DNA of 64,000 nucleotides from Nocardia fluminea (GTDB lineage Bacteria > Actinomycetota > Actinomycetes > Mycobacteriales > Mycobacteriaceae), in NCBI RefSeq assembly GCF_002846365.1, contig NZ_PJMW01000002.1:5270001-5334000 (forward strand), given 5' to 3'. Shown one piece after another: positions 50,135 to 59,028 of this stretch; the first letter of the stretch is position 1; the number at the start of each line of letters is the position of its first letter. The notes under the pieces are model-generated. The model was not told where the DNA came from and searched no databases. It saw only the letters and a program-made list of their open reading frames with translations. Both the position numbers and the translations under genes were made by a program.

Positions 50135-50158
50135 TTTACAAAACTAATGTTGTGTAAA
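50135..50158. promoter_or_regulatory. 10-4-10 palindromic operator before the dioxygenase operon
   Basis: TTTACAAAAC-TAAT-GTTGTGTAAA has nine of ten complementary arm positions and matches the site at 49496 in spacing and core. It ends 54 bp before the PhyH-type gene start. Confidence 0.75.
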
Positions 50159-50212
50159 TACTGGGTGGTCGCTAACGTGGTCGGCGTCACCCCAAAGCAG
50201 TCAGGAGACACC

Positions 50213-51046
50213 ATGATCGACGAATCGGTGAAGAAGGCGTTCTGGGAAGACGGCGCGACCGTCGTCCGCAACTTCCTCGACCCCGCACAGCTCGCGGAGT
50301 TGTACGAGGTCTTCACATGGAACGTCGCCAACCCCGGCCCGTTCGTGTTCCGGCGGCTCGACGGAACGAGTCTGCAGACCCACATCGACAATGCCAATCC
50401 TGCTGCCAAGGAACGGCTCGACGAGCTGATGACCCGGCTGCCGTTCGGCGAGTTCTTCGCCGAACTGTGGGAATCCGAACATGTTTGGTACTACGCCGAA
50501 GAAGTGTTCGCCAAGGAGAACGGCGCAAGCGGGCGCGGCCCCTTCCATCAGGACACCTCGAACCTGCCCTGGGCGGGCCCACATTGGGGCAACGCCTGGG
50601 TCTCGTTCCAGCACATCCCCAAGAAGAATTCCCTCGAGGTCGTGCGCGGCAGCTGGAAGGGTATCGAGTACGACGGTGCCAGCTTCGCCAACGCCGACGA
50701 TCCGACCGAACCGCTCTACGGCGACGGATCGCTGCCACGACTGCCGTGGATCGACCAGGATCTGGAAAAGGACCCCAACTCCTGGGATCTCGTCTCGTTC
50801 GAGGTGAACCCCGGCGACGTGGTGTTCCTGCACCCGCGGTCACTGCACGGCGGCGCGGCAGTCGATGCCGACTGCCCGGACCGCCACACTCTCGTGCTGC
50901 GGTTCTTCGGTGACGACGCGACATTCCGGGAACTCCCGCGGACCAACCCCCGCTATGCCCGCAACGGCGTGCTGTTCACCGAGGAGATGGCGAAGCTGAA
51001 CGCGGGCGACCCGTTCCGTTCGCCAGTCTTCCAGCAGCTCGTCTGA
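50213..51046 (+). CDS. Phytanoyl-CoA dioxygenase family (Fe/2-oxoglutarate) enzyme
   Basis: The protein has 277 residues from ATG 50213 with AGGAGA upstream. The iron ligands are visible: FHQDTSN (His 112, Asp 114) and RSLHGGAAV (His 212), with the 2-oxoglutarate Arg in HTLVLRFFGDD. It hydroxylates an unactivated carbon; related enzymes act on phytanoyl-CoA, ectoine and amines. It is followed closely by RidA and an amine-dehydrogenase-like gene, suggesting that a nitrogen compound is the substrate. First gene of the 50.2-54 kb operon. Confidence 0.88.
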   Translation: MIDESVKKAFWEDGATVVRNFLDPAQLAELYEVFTWNVANPGPFVFRRLDGTSLQTHIDNANPAAKERLDELMTRLPFGEFFAELWESEHVWYYAEEVFAKENGASGRGPFHQDTSNLPWAGPHWGNAWVSFQHIPKKNSLEVVRGSWKGIEYDGASFANADDPTEPLYGDGSLPRLPWIDQDLEKDPNSWDLVSFEVNPGDVVFLHPRSLHGGAAVDADCPDRHTLVLRFFGDDATFRELPRTNPRYARNGVLFTEEMAKLNAGDPFRSPVFQQLV

Positions 51047-51067
51047 CCCCACCCATCAGGAGTTTCG

Positions 51068-51469
51068 ATGTCCAAGCGTCAGTACTTCAATCCCGGAGCT
51101 CGTGCCGAGCGTTACCACGACGAGCTGCATTTCGCGACGGCGACCCGCGTCGGGGACCTGATCTGGGTCTCCGGTCAGGTCGGGATCGACCCCGCCACCT
51201 CGGCGCCCGCCGAGGGCATCGAGGCGCAGGCCCGGTTCGCGTTCGAGGGCGTCAAACAGGCGCTGGAGGCGGCGGGCTCGTCGATGGACAACATCATCGA
51301 ACTGCTCACCTACCACACCGACATGGCTCGCGACGGTCAGATCTTCGGCAAGGTCAAAGACGAGTACGTCAAGGCGCCGTACCCGTGCTGGACCGGAGTC
51401 GGCGTCACGCACCTCGCCCGCCCGGAATTCCTGTGCGAAGTCCGCGTCGTCGCCTACGCCATCGATTGA
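51068..51469 (+). CDS. RidA/YjgF-family imine deaminase
   Basis: This 133-residue protein is of normal length for the family. It has GDLIWVSGQVGIDPATSAPA, ALEAAGSSMDNIIELLTYHT and the C-terminal RPEFLCEVRVVAYAI with the conserved Arg and Glu. RidA proteins hydrolyse reactive enamine/imine intermediates made by PLP or flavin enzymes. The FAD amine oxidase two genes downstream is a fitting source. Confidence 0.92.
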   Translation: MSKRQYFNPGARAERYHDELHFATATRVGDLIWVSGQVGIDPATSAPAEGIEAQARFAFEGVKQALEAAGSSMDNIIELLTYHTDMARDGQIFGKVKDEYVKAPYPCWTGVGVTHLARPEFLCEVRVVAYAID

Positions 51470-51478
51470 GCGGCGGCG

Positions 51479-52465
51479 ATGAATACTACGCAGTCGCGAC
51501 GAATCGGTCTGTACGGAACCGGCCGCGCGGCCACCCAACTCGTCCGTGCGATCGCCGCCGGCCCGCACATCCTGACCACCGCGATCGTCTTCTTCGACGA
51601 GCAGGCCGGCCGCGACATCGGCACACTCACCGGTGGTCCGGCCGTCGGCGTCACCACGACCACCGATCTCGAGGGCGCGATCCGTTCCGGGAACTTCGAC
51701 GCCCTGGCCTACGCAGGCCTGAAAGGTGAAGTCCTGCACCGGGCGATCGACCTGTGCGTTGATGCGGGCGTCGACCTCGTCCACGCCTGCTTCGTTCATC
51801 CCCGGGTGACTCTCGATCCCGCGCTGTACACCCGGTGGAACACGCGCGCGGCCGAAACCGGCGCCCGCGTTGTCGGCACCGGCATGCTGCCCGGGTTCTG
51901 GCTCGATGCCCTGCCGGCACTACTGAGCAGCGCGCTGCCGGCGCCCGTCTCGATCATCGGCGAATCCCGGTCCGACATCACTTCGTGGGGCCGGGGCGTG
52001 CTGGCCGACGAAATGGGTCTGGGCACACCAGCCACACCGGACCAGCCCGGTCCGGTGGGCGCAGTGCTGGAAGAGTCCGCGTCGATGGTCGCCGACGTCC
52101 TCGGTCTCACCGGGTACGAGACGAAGGTGGAGGGTGGCTTCGTGATCGCCGAGGCTGCTACCGAGGTGATCGGGATCGAGGTGAGCCCGGGTGACCGGGT
52201 GGGATTCGATCAGGCGGCGGTGGTCGTCCACGACGGTCGTGAACGTGTCCGCATCGCCTGGCGGGGCCTGCCGCAGGGATCGTTCGAAGGCTACGAGCGG
52301 TCGTTGACGGTCACCGCGACCGGCGGCGACGGCTCCGCGTGCACCCTGAAAATCACCCCCGCGCCCGACCCGTATCCGGGTACCGCCGCGCGCATCGTCC
52401 ACGCCGTCGGCGCGTTCGGGTCGTTGCCCGGCGGCTTGCATACGCCTGTGCAACTCGGTATCTGA
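51479..52465 (+). CDS. NAD(P)H-dependent amine dehydrogenase-like protein (DapB fold)
   Basis: The 328-residue protein has an N-terminal Rossmann segment RRIGLYGTGRAATQLVRAIA and a mid region ARVVGTGMLPGFWLDALPAL. It resembles the dihydrodipicolinate-reductase/2,4-diaminopentanoate-dehydrogenase family. It may oxidise an amine or reduce an imine. It follows RidA by nine bases in the same operon. Confidence 0.8.
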   Translation: MNTTQSRRIGLYGTGRAATQLVRAIAAGPHILTTAIVFFDEQAGRDIGTLTGGPAVGVTTTTDLEGAIRSGNFDALAYAGLKGEVLHRAIDLCVDAGVDLVHACFVHPRVTLDPALYTRWNTRAAETGARVVGTGMLPGFWLDALPALLSSALPAPVSIIGESRSDITSWGRGVLADEMGLGTPATPDQPGPVGAVLEESASMVADVLGLTGYETKVEGGFVIAEAATEVIGIEVSPGDRVGFDQAAVVVHDGRERVRIAWRGLPQGSFEGYERSLTVTATGGDGSACTLKITPAPDPYPGTAARIVHAVGAFGSLPGGLHTPVQLGI

Positions 52466-52476
52466 CCTCAGGAGCG

Positions 52477-52614
52477 GGCGCACTGCACGGCGGGTACGGC
52501 TACATCACCGAGTACCCGATCGCCCGCCTCTACGCCGACAGCCGCGGCAACCGGATCTACGGCGGCACCAGCGAAGACATGCGCTCGATCATCGCCAAGG
52601 ACACGGGCCTGTAG
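52477..52614 (+). pseudogene. Acyl-CoA dehydrogenase, C-terminal remnant
   Basis: About 45 residues remain: GALHGGYGYITEYPIARLYA and DSRGNRIYGGTSEDMRSIIA, the end of an acyl-CoA dehydrogenase with the GGTSE motif near its C-terminus, then a stop at 52612. No N-terminal part is present upstream, where the amine-dehydrogenase gene ends directly. Confidence 0.85.
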
Positions 52615-52651
52615 GTCCGCGCTACCTATCCGAAAAATACAGGAGCACAAC

Positions 52652-53974
52652 ATGAATGGGAATCCGCTACCGGACCGCGGTCCCCGGTACACCACCTTCA
52701 CCGGGTGGGTGGACCGGCCGACCGACTTGACGCCGCCCTTGGATTCCACCCTCAGCTGTGACGTCGCCGTGGTCGGCGGCGGTCTCGGCGGCATGGCGAC
52801 CGCGCTGCGGTTGACCGAGCGCGGAGCCGACGTCGTCCTGCTCGAATCGGAATTCTGTGGCTACGGTGCGAGTTCGCGCAATGCCGGGCAGATCTCGGCC
52901 AAGCCGACCGGTGAGCCGCAGATCCTGGCCAGGGTGAACCCGCAACTGCTCCGCGACCTGGTCCGGTTCGCCGCGTCCTCGGTCCGGTTCTCTGAAGATC
53001 TGCTCGAGCAACTCGGCATCGAATGCGAATACGAAGCGGTCGGCAACGTCGGCGCCGCGGTCACCAAGGGACAGATGCGTAAGGCGCAGCGCGACGCGCG
53101 AGCCCTGCTTGCCGCCGGCGCAGACCTGAAGTTCGGTGACCAGCGTGAACTCGGCTTGCCCGATACCTTCCTCGGCGGCATGCTGACCCCCGCGGGGGGC
53201 ACCATGAACCCGGGCCTGTTCACGCTGGGTCTGCGTGCGGCGCTTCTCGGTTCGGGGGTGCGGGTGTTCGAGGAGTCGCCTGTGCAATCGGTACAGGATG
53301 TCGGTTCGGGCGCGATGGTGATCACGCCGCTGGGCCGGATACGCGCAAAAAAGGTCGTGCTGGCCAACAACGCCTGGGCGCCCGAGTTGGCGATCACGCC
53401 ACAGCGGCTCTCCCGGCCGGTATGGGTCAACATGATCGAGACCGCACCGGTCGAGCGCGACCGCATCGTCGCCACCGGATGGACCAGTCGCGCGGGCCTG
53501 GCGACCAAGCACAATGTGATGGAGAGCTACCACCTCACCCCAGCCGACACCATCGCAGTGGGTGTCCGCCAGCTGAAGATCGGGAAAAACCCAGTCGTGG
53601 AGCGGATTTCAAATCCCGGTGTGGTCGCCGACCTTACCGATGCTTTCCGTGCTCGATTCCCGTCGCTGCGTGACGTTGCCGTGACGAAGACGTGGGGCGG
53701 CTGGATCGCGATGACGTCCTCGCGCGCCCCCGTGGTCGGTAAGGCGTCGAAGAACGTCTACTACGCCATCGGCTGCAATGGTCACGGCCTCGGCCAGGCA
53801 CCCTACCTGGGAAGCCTGCTCGCCGATCACCTGACCAGCGACGAGATCCACGAGGACATGATGCCGTGGTGGCAGTCGGAGAACCGTTTCCCTCGTTCGC
53901 TGTACTTGCACAATCCGGTGCTGCGAGCGGCCTGGCTGGCAGACCGGATCGGTGACCGCCGCGTGGGCCGCTAG
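52652..53974 (+). CDS. FAD-dependent amine/amino-acid oxidase (DAO family)
   Basis: This 440-residue protein has the FAD dinucleotide motif VAVVGGGLGGMATALRLTER and the DAO landmark GYGASSRNAGQIS, close to gamma-glutamylputrescine oxidase and similar enzymes. It ends with YYAIGCNGHGLGQAPYLGSL, the C-terminal FAD motif. It should oxidise an amine to imine with release of H2O2. RidA upstream would deal with the imine and the ALDH (minus strand, next gene) with the aldehyde formed. Confidence 0.9.
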   Translation: MNGNPLPDRGPRYTTFTGWVDRPTDLTPPLDSTLSCDVAVVGGGLGGMATALRLTERGADVVLLESEFCGYGASSRNAGQISAKPTGEPQILARVNPQLLRDLVRFAASSVRFSEDLLEQLGIECEYEAVGNVGAAVTKGQMRKAQRDARALLAAGADLKFGDQRELGLPDTFLGGMLTPAGGTMNPGLFTLGLRAALLGSGVRVFEESPVQSVQDVGSGAMVITPLGRIRAKKVVLANNAWAPELAITPQRLSRPVWVNMIETAPVERDRIVATGWTSRAGLATKHNVMESYHLTPADTIAVGVRQLKIGKNPVVERISNPGVVADLTDAFRARFPSLRDVAVTKTWGGWIAMTSSRAPVVGKASKNVYYAIGCNGHGLGQAPYLGSLLADHLTSDEIHEDMMPWWQSENRFPRSLYLHNPVLRAAWLADRIGDRRVGR

Positions 53975-54059
53975 ATTCGTGTTCGCCTGATTGCACTGTG
54001 CTCCTGCTGTATCGGAGTCGACAGGGGCGTCCAGCACGGATGCTTCGCCGACAGAGAGG

Positions 54060-54093
54060 TTCCACCCCGGTATCGAACGACATCGGGGTGGAA
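54060..54093. terminator. Bidirectional terminator between amine oxidase and ALDH genes
   Basis: TTCCACCCCG at 54060-54069 pairs perfectly with CGGGGTGGAA at 54084-54093 over a 14-nt loop, between two converging genes. Confidence 0.8.
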
Positions 54094-54136
54094 CTCACCG
54101 TTGAATCCCGCGGGAGCTCAGGGTTGAATCCGCACG

Positions 54137-55582
54137 TCAGGGAACATAGATCGATTTGAGCTGCTGGTAGGCCGCCAAGCCCTCGGGGCCCAGTTCGCGG
54201 CCGAGGCCGCTGGCCTTCACGCCACCGAACGGTGCACCGTGGTCCATCGTGTAGCCGTTGACGCCGACACTGCCGGTGCGAACCCGGCGCGCGATGTCCT
54301 TGCCCCGCTCCACATCCGAGGTCCACACGGTGCCGCCCAGCCCGTAGTCGGAGTCGTTGGCGATCCTTACCGCATCGGCATCGTCGTCGTACGGGATCAC
54401 CGCGAGTACCGGCCCGAAGATCTCCTCGCGCGCGATGGTGGCGTCGTTGGTGACGTCAGCGAAGATCGTCGGCTCGACGAACCAGCCACGGTCGAGGCCC
54501 TTGGGCCTACCGCCACCGGTCGTGATCCGCCCGCCCTCTGCGACACCCTTGGCGATATAGGACTCCACGGTGTCGCGCTGCGCGGCGCTGGCCAGCGGGC
54601 CGATCGCTGTCGACTTGTCCAGCGCGTCGCCGATGGGCAGCGAGCGCGCCAACATCGTGAAGGCGTCGACCACCTCGGCGTAGCGGCGGCGCGGGGCAAG
54701 GATTCGGGTACTGATGAAGCAGCTCTGTCCCTGATTCAGCAGGGTCGATGAGAACATCGCGGGCATCGCCTTCGCGAGATCGACATCGTCGAGCAGAATT
54801 CCCGCGGATTTGCCGCCCAGTTCGAGGGTGACCTGCTTCAGCTGGCGGCCACAGGCCTCGGCGATGGTCCGCCCGGCGTCGGTGGAGCCGGTGAAAGCGA
54901 CCTTGTCGACATCGGGATGGTTCACCAGGTGCATCCCGGCGCCACGGCCCGAGCCGGGAACGATGTTCAGCACACCCGCCGGCAGGCCGGCGGCCTCGGC
55001 GGCCTCGCCGATGAGCATCGAGTCGAGCACCGTCTGCGACGAGGGCTTGAGCACGACCGTGCAGCCGGCGGCCAGCGCGGGGGAGAGCTTGAAGAACGTC
55101 AGGGACTGCGGAAAGTTCCACGGCACGATCGCGCCGACGACGCCGATCGGCTCCTTGCGCACCAGCGTGCTGCCCGTGATGAACGACGGCCGGGTCTCCT
55201 CCGCAGGCGTCCTACGAATGAGATCGGCGTAGTAGCGCGTGAGCATCGACGGAACGAGGCCCTCGCTCTTGCGCCCGATCCGTACCGGCATGCCGTTCTG
55301 CGCGCTGATGCGCTGGACGAATTCCGGACTGCGGGTGAGCAGCTCGTCGGCGAAACGGTCGAGTACGACCGCCCGCTCATAAGCTGTCCAGTGCGCCCAG
55401 CCGGTCGGGTCGTCGAACGCGCGCCGTGCGGCGGCGACGGCGCCGTCGATGTCGGCTTCCTGCCCGGCAGGCACCGAGCCGATGAGTTCTTCGGTGCTCG
55501 CCGAGTACACGGCGATCTTGTCGGCCGAGCTCGGCGCGGCCCAGGTGCCGTCGATGAAAAGCTGGTTGTAATCGATGGTCAT
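54137..55582 (-). CDS. NAD(P)-dependent aldehyde dehydrogenase
   Basis: This 481-residue protein is full length. It has VPWNFPQSLTFFKLSPALAA, the cofactor motif AFTGSTDAGRTIAEACG, the general base Glu in VTLELGGKSAGI and catalytic Cys 288 in NQGQSCFISTRI. It oxidises an aldehyde to the acid. Its start overlaps the stop of the alcohol dehydrogenase gene by four bases, so alcohol and aldehyde oxidation are coupled. Confidence 0.94.
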   Translation of the reverse strand: MTIDYNQLFIDGTWAAPSSADKIAVYSASTEELIGSVPAGQEADIDGAVAAARRAFDDPTGWAHWTAYERAVVLDRFADELLTRSPEFVQRISAQNGMPVRIGRKSEGLVPSMLTRYYADLIRRTPAEETRPSFITGSTLVRKEPIGVVGAIVPWNFPQSLTFFKLSPALAAGCTVVLKPSSQTVLDSMLIGEAAEAAGLPAGVLNIVPGSGRGAGMHLVNHPDVDKVAFTGSTDAGRTIAEACGRQLKQVTLELGGKSAGILLDDVDLAKAMPAMFSSTLLNQGQSCFISTRILAPRRRYAEVVDAFTMLARSLPIGDALDKSTAIGPLASAAQRDTVESYIAKGVAEGGRITTGGGRPKGLDRGWFVEPTIFADVTNDATIAREEIFGPVLAVIPYDDDADAVRIANDSDYGLGGTVWTSDVERGKDIARRVRTGSVGVNGYTMDHGAPFGGVKASGLGRELGPEGLAAYQQLKSIYVP

Positions 55583-56658
55583 GCGGACTCCTCAGGCAGT
55601 AGAACCGGCTTGACGACCTCGCCGCTGCGCATCGCCTGCTCGGCGGCGTCGATCTCGTGCAATGGGAACGTCGTGATGAGCTCGTCGAATGGCAGCCGAC
55701 CCTGTTGCCACAGCGAGATGAGGACGGGGACGAACACCTGTGGCGCGCAATCGCCCATCTGCACCGCCTTGATGGTGCGGCCGATCGTCATGTCGAGCAT
55801 CGACAGCGTCCAGTCTTCGCGTGGCGTACCGACCATGCCGAGCACGCCACCTGGCCGGAGCACGCGCAGCGCGCTCGACAGCACGGCAGCGGCACCGGTG
55901 GTGTCGATGCTGTAGTGGGCATTCGGCTTTCGCAGCTGCGCCGCGTCGTCGGTGGTCTCGGTGGCACCGAGCTTCGTGGCCAGTTCCAGCCGCTGGGGGT
56001 TGCGGTCCACGGCCACGATCGTCGTAGCACCGGCGACCTGGGCGGCCATGACGGCTGACAGCCCGACCGCGCCGGCACCGAAGATGACGACGGTCGAGCC
56101 CGGCTGGACATCCAGAGCGTTCAGCACGGTCCCCGCGCCGGTGAGGACGCTGCAGCCCAGCGGACCCATCAATTCGATCGGCAGGCTTGGGTCGACCTTG
56201 ATCGCGCTGCGCGCCGACACCACGGTTCTCGTCGCGAACGACGACTGGCCGAACCACCGGGCGGACACCGGACTCCCGTCGGCGTCGACGGCGTTGGTCG
56301 TGCCGTCGGCCCGCTTGCCGGTCATGTTGCGCGGCCAGAATCCGCCGCAGTAGGTGGGCCGCGCGGCAATGCAGTTCGGGCAGGTGCCACACGAGTCCAT
56401 GGACAGGACGACGTGATCGCCGACCGCGAGGTTTACGCCCGCGCCGACGGCTTCAACCACGCCCGCGCCCTCGTGCCCGGTGACGACCGGCGTCGGCACA
56501 AGCGGCGACCGGGGGAGCAGGTCGGTGTGGCAGAACCCGGCTCCGCGGATTCGGACGGCCACCTCCCCTGGACCTGGCGGGTCCAGCTGGAGTTCTTCGA
56601 GCGAGTACTGACCGCGGGCGTCGCGGAGGACGGCTGCGGTCGCAGGCAGACGGGTCAT
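55579..56658 (-). CDS. Zn-dependent alcohol dehydrogenase (MDR family)
   Basis: The product has 359 residues from ATG 56658. Catalytic zinc ligands lie in GAGFCHTDLL, GHEGAGVVEAVG and LGCSVLTGAG, structural zinc cysteines in DSCGTCPNCIAARPTYC, and the NAD site in VVIFGAGAVGLSAVMAAQ. It belongs to the AdhD/aryl-alcohol group of MDR enzymes. It oxidises an alcohol to the aldehyde for the coupled ALDH. It is divergent from the acyl-CoA synthetase at 56709, with a 50-bp spacer that must hold both promoters. Confidence 0.93.
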   Translation of the reverse strand: MTRLPATAAVLRDARGQYSLEELQLDPPGPGEVAVRIRGAGFCHTDLLPRSPLVPTPVVTGHEGAGVVEAVGAGVNLAVGDHVVLSMDSCGTCPNCIAARPTYCGGFWPRNMTGKRADGTTNAVDADGSPVSARWFGQSSFATRTVVSARSAIKVDPSLPIELMGPLGCSVLTGAGTVLNALDVQPGSTVVIFGAGAVGLSAVMAAQVAGATTIVAVDRNPQRLELATKLGATETTDDAAQLRKPNAHYSIDTTGAAAVLSSALRVLRPGGVLGMVGTPREDWTLSMLDMTIGRTIKAVQMGDCAPQVFVPVLISLWQQGRLPFDELITTFPLHEIDAAEQAMRSGEVVKPVLLPEESA

Positions 56659-56708
56659 GAGTCGTTCGCTTCGCTTCCAGAAAATAATTCGATCATGATT
56701 GACTTGTC

Positions 56709-58334
56709 TTGAGCGATGATGCCACACTCCGTGGCGTGGTGAACGAAATTGATATCGCGACGCTTCACGAGGCCATCGCAGCCGAATTCGCCGACGAGCC
56801 ATGCGTGATCGCCACGCGCACATTGACGTGGGGCCAGGTGACCGAGCGGACGAGGCGGTTGGCTGCCGTCTTGCGCGCGAACGGGCTCGGCGAGCGACGC
56901 CCGGATGCCACGACGCCGCCGTGGGAGACCGGCCAGGACCACCTCGGCGTGCTGCTCTACAACGCACCCGAGTACCTGGAGGCCGTGCTCGGCGCCTATA
57001 AGGCATCGGTCGCGCCGTTCAACATCAACTACCGGTACACCATCGATGAACTGGCGTACCTGCTGAAGGACGCCGATCCGGCGGTACTCGTGTACGGCGC
57101 GACCTTCGCACCGCTGGTGTCCGCGGTCCTTCCGCTTCTGCCCCGTCGGCCGTTGCTGTTGCAGGTCGCCGACGGCGGTGCGCACGAGCTTCTCGACGGC
57201 GCGCTCGATTACGAGAGCGCGCTCGTCGCAGCCGATCCCGCCGACGGTGTGCCGCAGTCGAGTCCCGACGACCGCCACCTCGGCTACACCGGCGGCACCA
57301 CCGGTATGCCGAAGGGGGTGATCTGGCGTTGCGGCGACATGGTGGCCGGTCCCTACGGTGTTCGCGGCACGTTCGACGAGGCGATCGAACGGGCGCGAAA
57401 GGTGCGCGGTGTCGTTCTCCCTGCACCGCCGTTCATGCACGGCGCGGGCCTGGGTATCGCGTTCGGTGGCTGGCTCGGCGGCGCCACCGTTGTCATTCCG
57501 CGCAACCCCGAACGATTCGACGCGGCGGCAGTGGTCGATGCCCTCCAGACTCATCGGGTGACGTCGATGTCGATCGTCGGTGACGCGTTCGGTCAACCGC
57601 TGATCGCCGAGCTGGAACGGAATTCGCGTGCGCTGCCGGACCTTCGGCTGCTCGTCAACAGCGGCGCCGCACTGCAGGAGGGCTCGAAAGCCCGACTCCG
57701 CGAGCTTCTTCCTGGAGTTCGGATCACCGACGTGCTCGGCTCGTCGGAAACCGGATTGCACGCGAAACGCGCGCCCGGCGGTTCGAACCGATTCAGCAGC
57801 AAAGGATCGGCGGTAGTTCTGAACGATGCGCGCACCGCGCTGCTCGAACCCGGCGCAGCCGAGATCGGCTGGCTTGCCCAAGGCGGCCGAATCCCGACCG
57901 GGTATCTCGGCGATCCGGACAAGACTTCAGCAACATTCGTGACGGTCGGCGAACGGCGGTATTCCGTGCCGGGCGAGCGGGCGCGACTGCTCGCCGACGG
58001 CGGTATCGAGTTTCTCGGTAGGGACGCGACCACGATCAACACCGGCGGTGAAAAGGTTTTCGCCGACGAGGTCGAGGCCGTGCTCCGCGCGCTCCCCGGC
58101 GTGTCCGATGCGCTCGTGGTCGGTCGTCCGAGTGAGCGCTGGGGCCAGGAAGTCGTGGCGCTGGTGCAGGTTGCGCCCGATGTCTCCACTGACCAGCTCG
58201 GAGCGGGATGCCGGGAACACCTTGCCGGCTACAAGGTGCCGAAGGCCTTCATCATGGTCGACCGGATACAGCGCCTGGACAACGGTAAGACCGACTACAA
58301 GTGGGCAAAGGCCCTGGCAGCGGGGACACAATGA
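56709..58334 (+). CDS. Acyl-CoA synthetase (AMP-binding), second copy
   Basis: The product has up to 541 residues from TTG 56709; GTG 56736 is an alternative and neither has a clear ribosome-binding site. It has the P-loop LGYTGGTTGMPKGVIWRC, RITDVLGSSETGLHAKR, RDATTINTGGEKVFADEVEA and a final Lys in NGKTDYKWAKALA. Activates a fatty or alicyclic acid for the beta-oxidation genes that follow on the same strand. Confidence 0.9.
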   Translation: MSDDATLRGVVNEIDIATLHEAIAAEFADEPCVIATRTLTWGQVTERTRRLAAVLRANGLGERRPDATTPPWETGQDHLGVLLYNAPEYLEAVLGAYKASVAPFNINYRYTIDELAYLLKDADPAVLVYGATFAPLVSAVLPLLPRRPLLLQVADGGAHELLDGALDYESALVAADPADGVPQSSPDDRHLGYTGGTTGMPKGVIWRCGDMVAGPYGVRGTFDEAIERARKVRGVVLPAPPFMHGAGLGIAFGGWLGGATVVIPRNPERFDAAAVVDALQTHRVTSMSIVGDAFGQPLIAELERNSRALPDLRLLVNSGAALQEGSKARLRELLPGVRITDVLGSSETGLHAKRAPGGSNRFSSKGSAVVLNDARTALLEPGAAEIGWLAQGGRIPTGYLGDPDKTSATFVTVGERRYSVPGERARLLADGGIEFLGRDATTINTGGEKVFADEVEAVLRALPGVSDALVVGRPSERWGQEVVALVQVAPDVSTDQLGAGCREHLAGYKVPKAFIMVDRIQRLDNGKTDYKWAKALAAGTQ

Positions 58335-58404
58335 GTGAAACCGCACCGCCCCGGACGTCAGCGCGGACGGGACGTGGATATCTCGCGAGACACTGGAGGC
58401 ATCG

Positions 58405-59028
58405 ATGACCCGACCACAACGGCGGACACCGCCCGAACGGAAGGACCGGGCGCCCCGCCAGGACCGCAGCACGGAGACCCGCCGTCGATTGCTCGACGCG
58501 ACGATCGAATCGCTGGCAAAGGACGGCTGGGCGGGGACCGGGCTCACCTCGGTCGCTGATCGCGCCGGACTGTCCCGCGGTGCGGCGCAGCACCACTTCG
58601 GCACGCGCGACGAACTGGTGGAAGCTGCCCTCGATCATCTCCCCGCCCAGCGCATCGAAGAGATTCGCGAGCGCGGCCAGCATCTTCCGGACGGGCCGGA
58701 GCGACTCGAAGCGGTAGTCGACCTGCTGTGTGACATCTTCGGTGGTTCGCTCGGGGTCGCGAGTCTGCAGTTGTGGGTCGGTGCATCCACTGATCCCCAA
58801 CTCGGCGATCTCGTCCGCAAGGCAGACGCGCGGTTCAACCGCGAGATCTACCAGCTGACACTCGAATTGCTCGGCTTTTCCGACGAGCCCGAGAACCGCC
58901 GCGCCGTACAGGCGACGCTCGTCCTCGTACGCGGTTTCGCGCTCGACGCGATGGTCCGCGACGACAAGAAGTGGCGACACGACGTGCTTCAGGCATGGCT
59001 GCCTGTACTCGAAAGGGGGCTCGCATGA
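58405..59028 (+). CDS. TetR-family regulator
   Basis: This 207-residue protein has the DNA-binding domain RRRLLDATIESLAKDGWAGT and LTSVADRAGLSRGAAQHHFG and a TetR_C-type C-terminal domain. It lies inside the catabolic operon and its stop overlaps the next start (ATGA), so it is co-expressed with the genes it likely controls. Confidence 0.9.
   Translation: MTRPQRRTPPERKDRAPRQDRSTETRRRLLDATIESLAKDGWAGTGLTSVADRAGLSRGAAQHHFGTRDELVEAALDHLPAQRIEEIRERGQHLPDGPERLEAVVDLLCDIFGGSLGVASLQLWVGASTDPQLGDLVRKADARFNREIYQLTLELLGFSDEPENRRAVQATLVLVRGFALDAMVRDDKKWRHDVLQAWLPVLERGLA

Noticed and set aside
54507..55121. A 204-codon frame within the ALDH gene
   Set aside because: It is a +1-frame shadow on the same strand as an intact aldehyde dehydrogenase.
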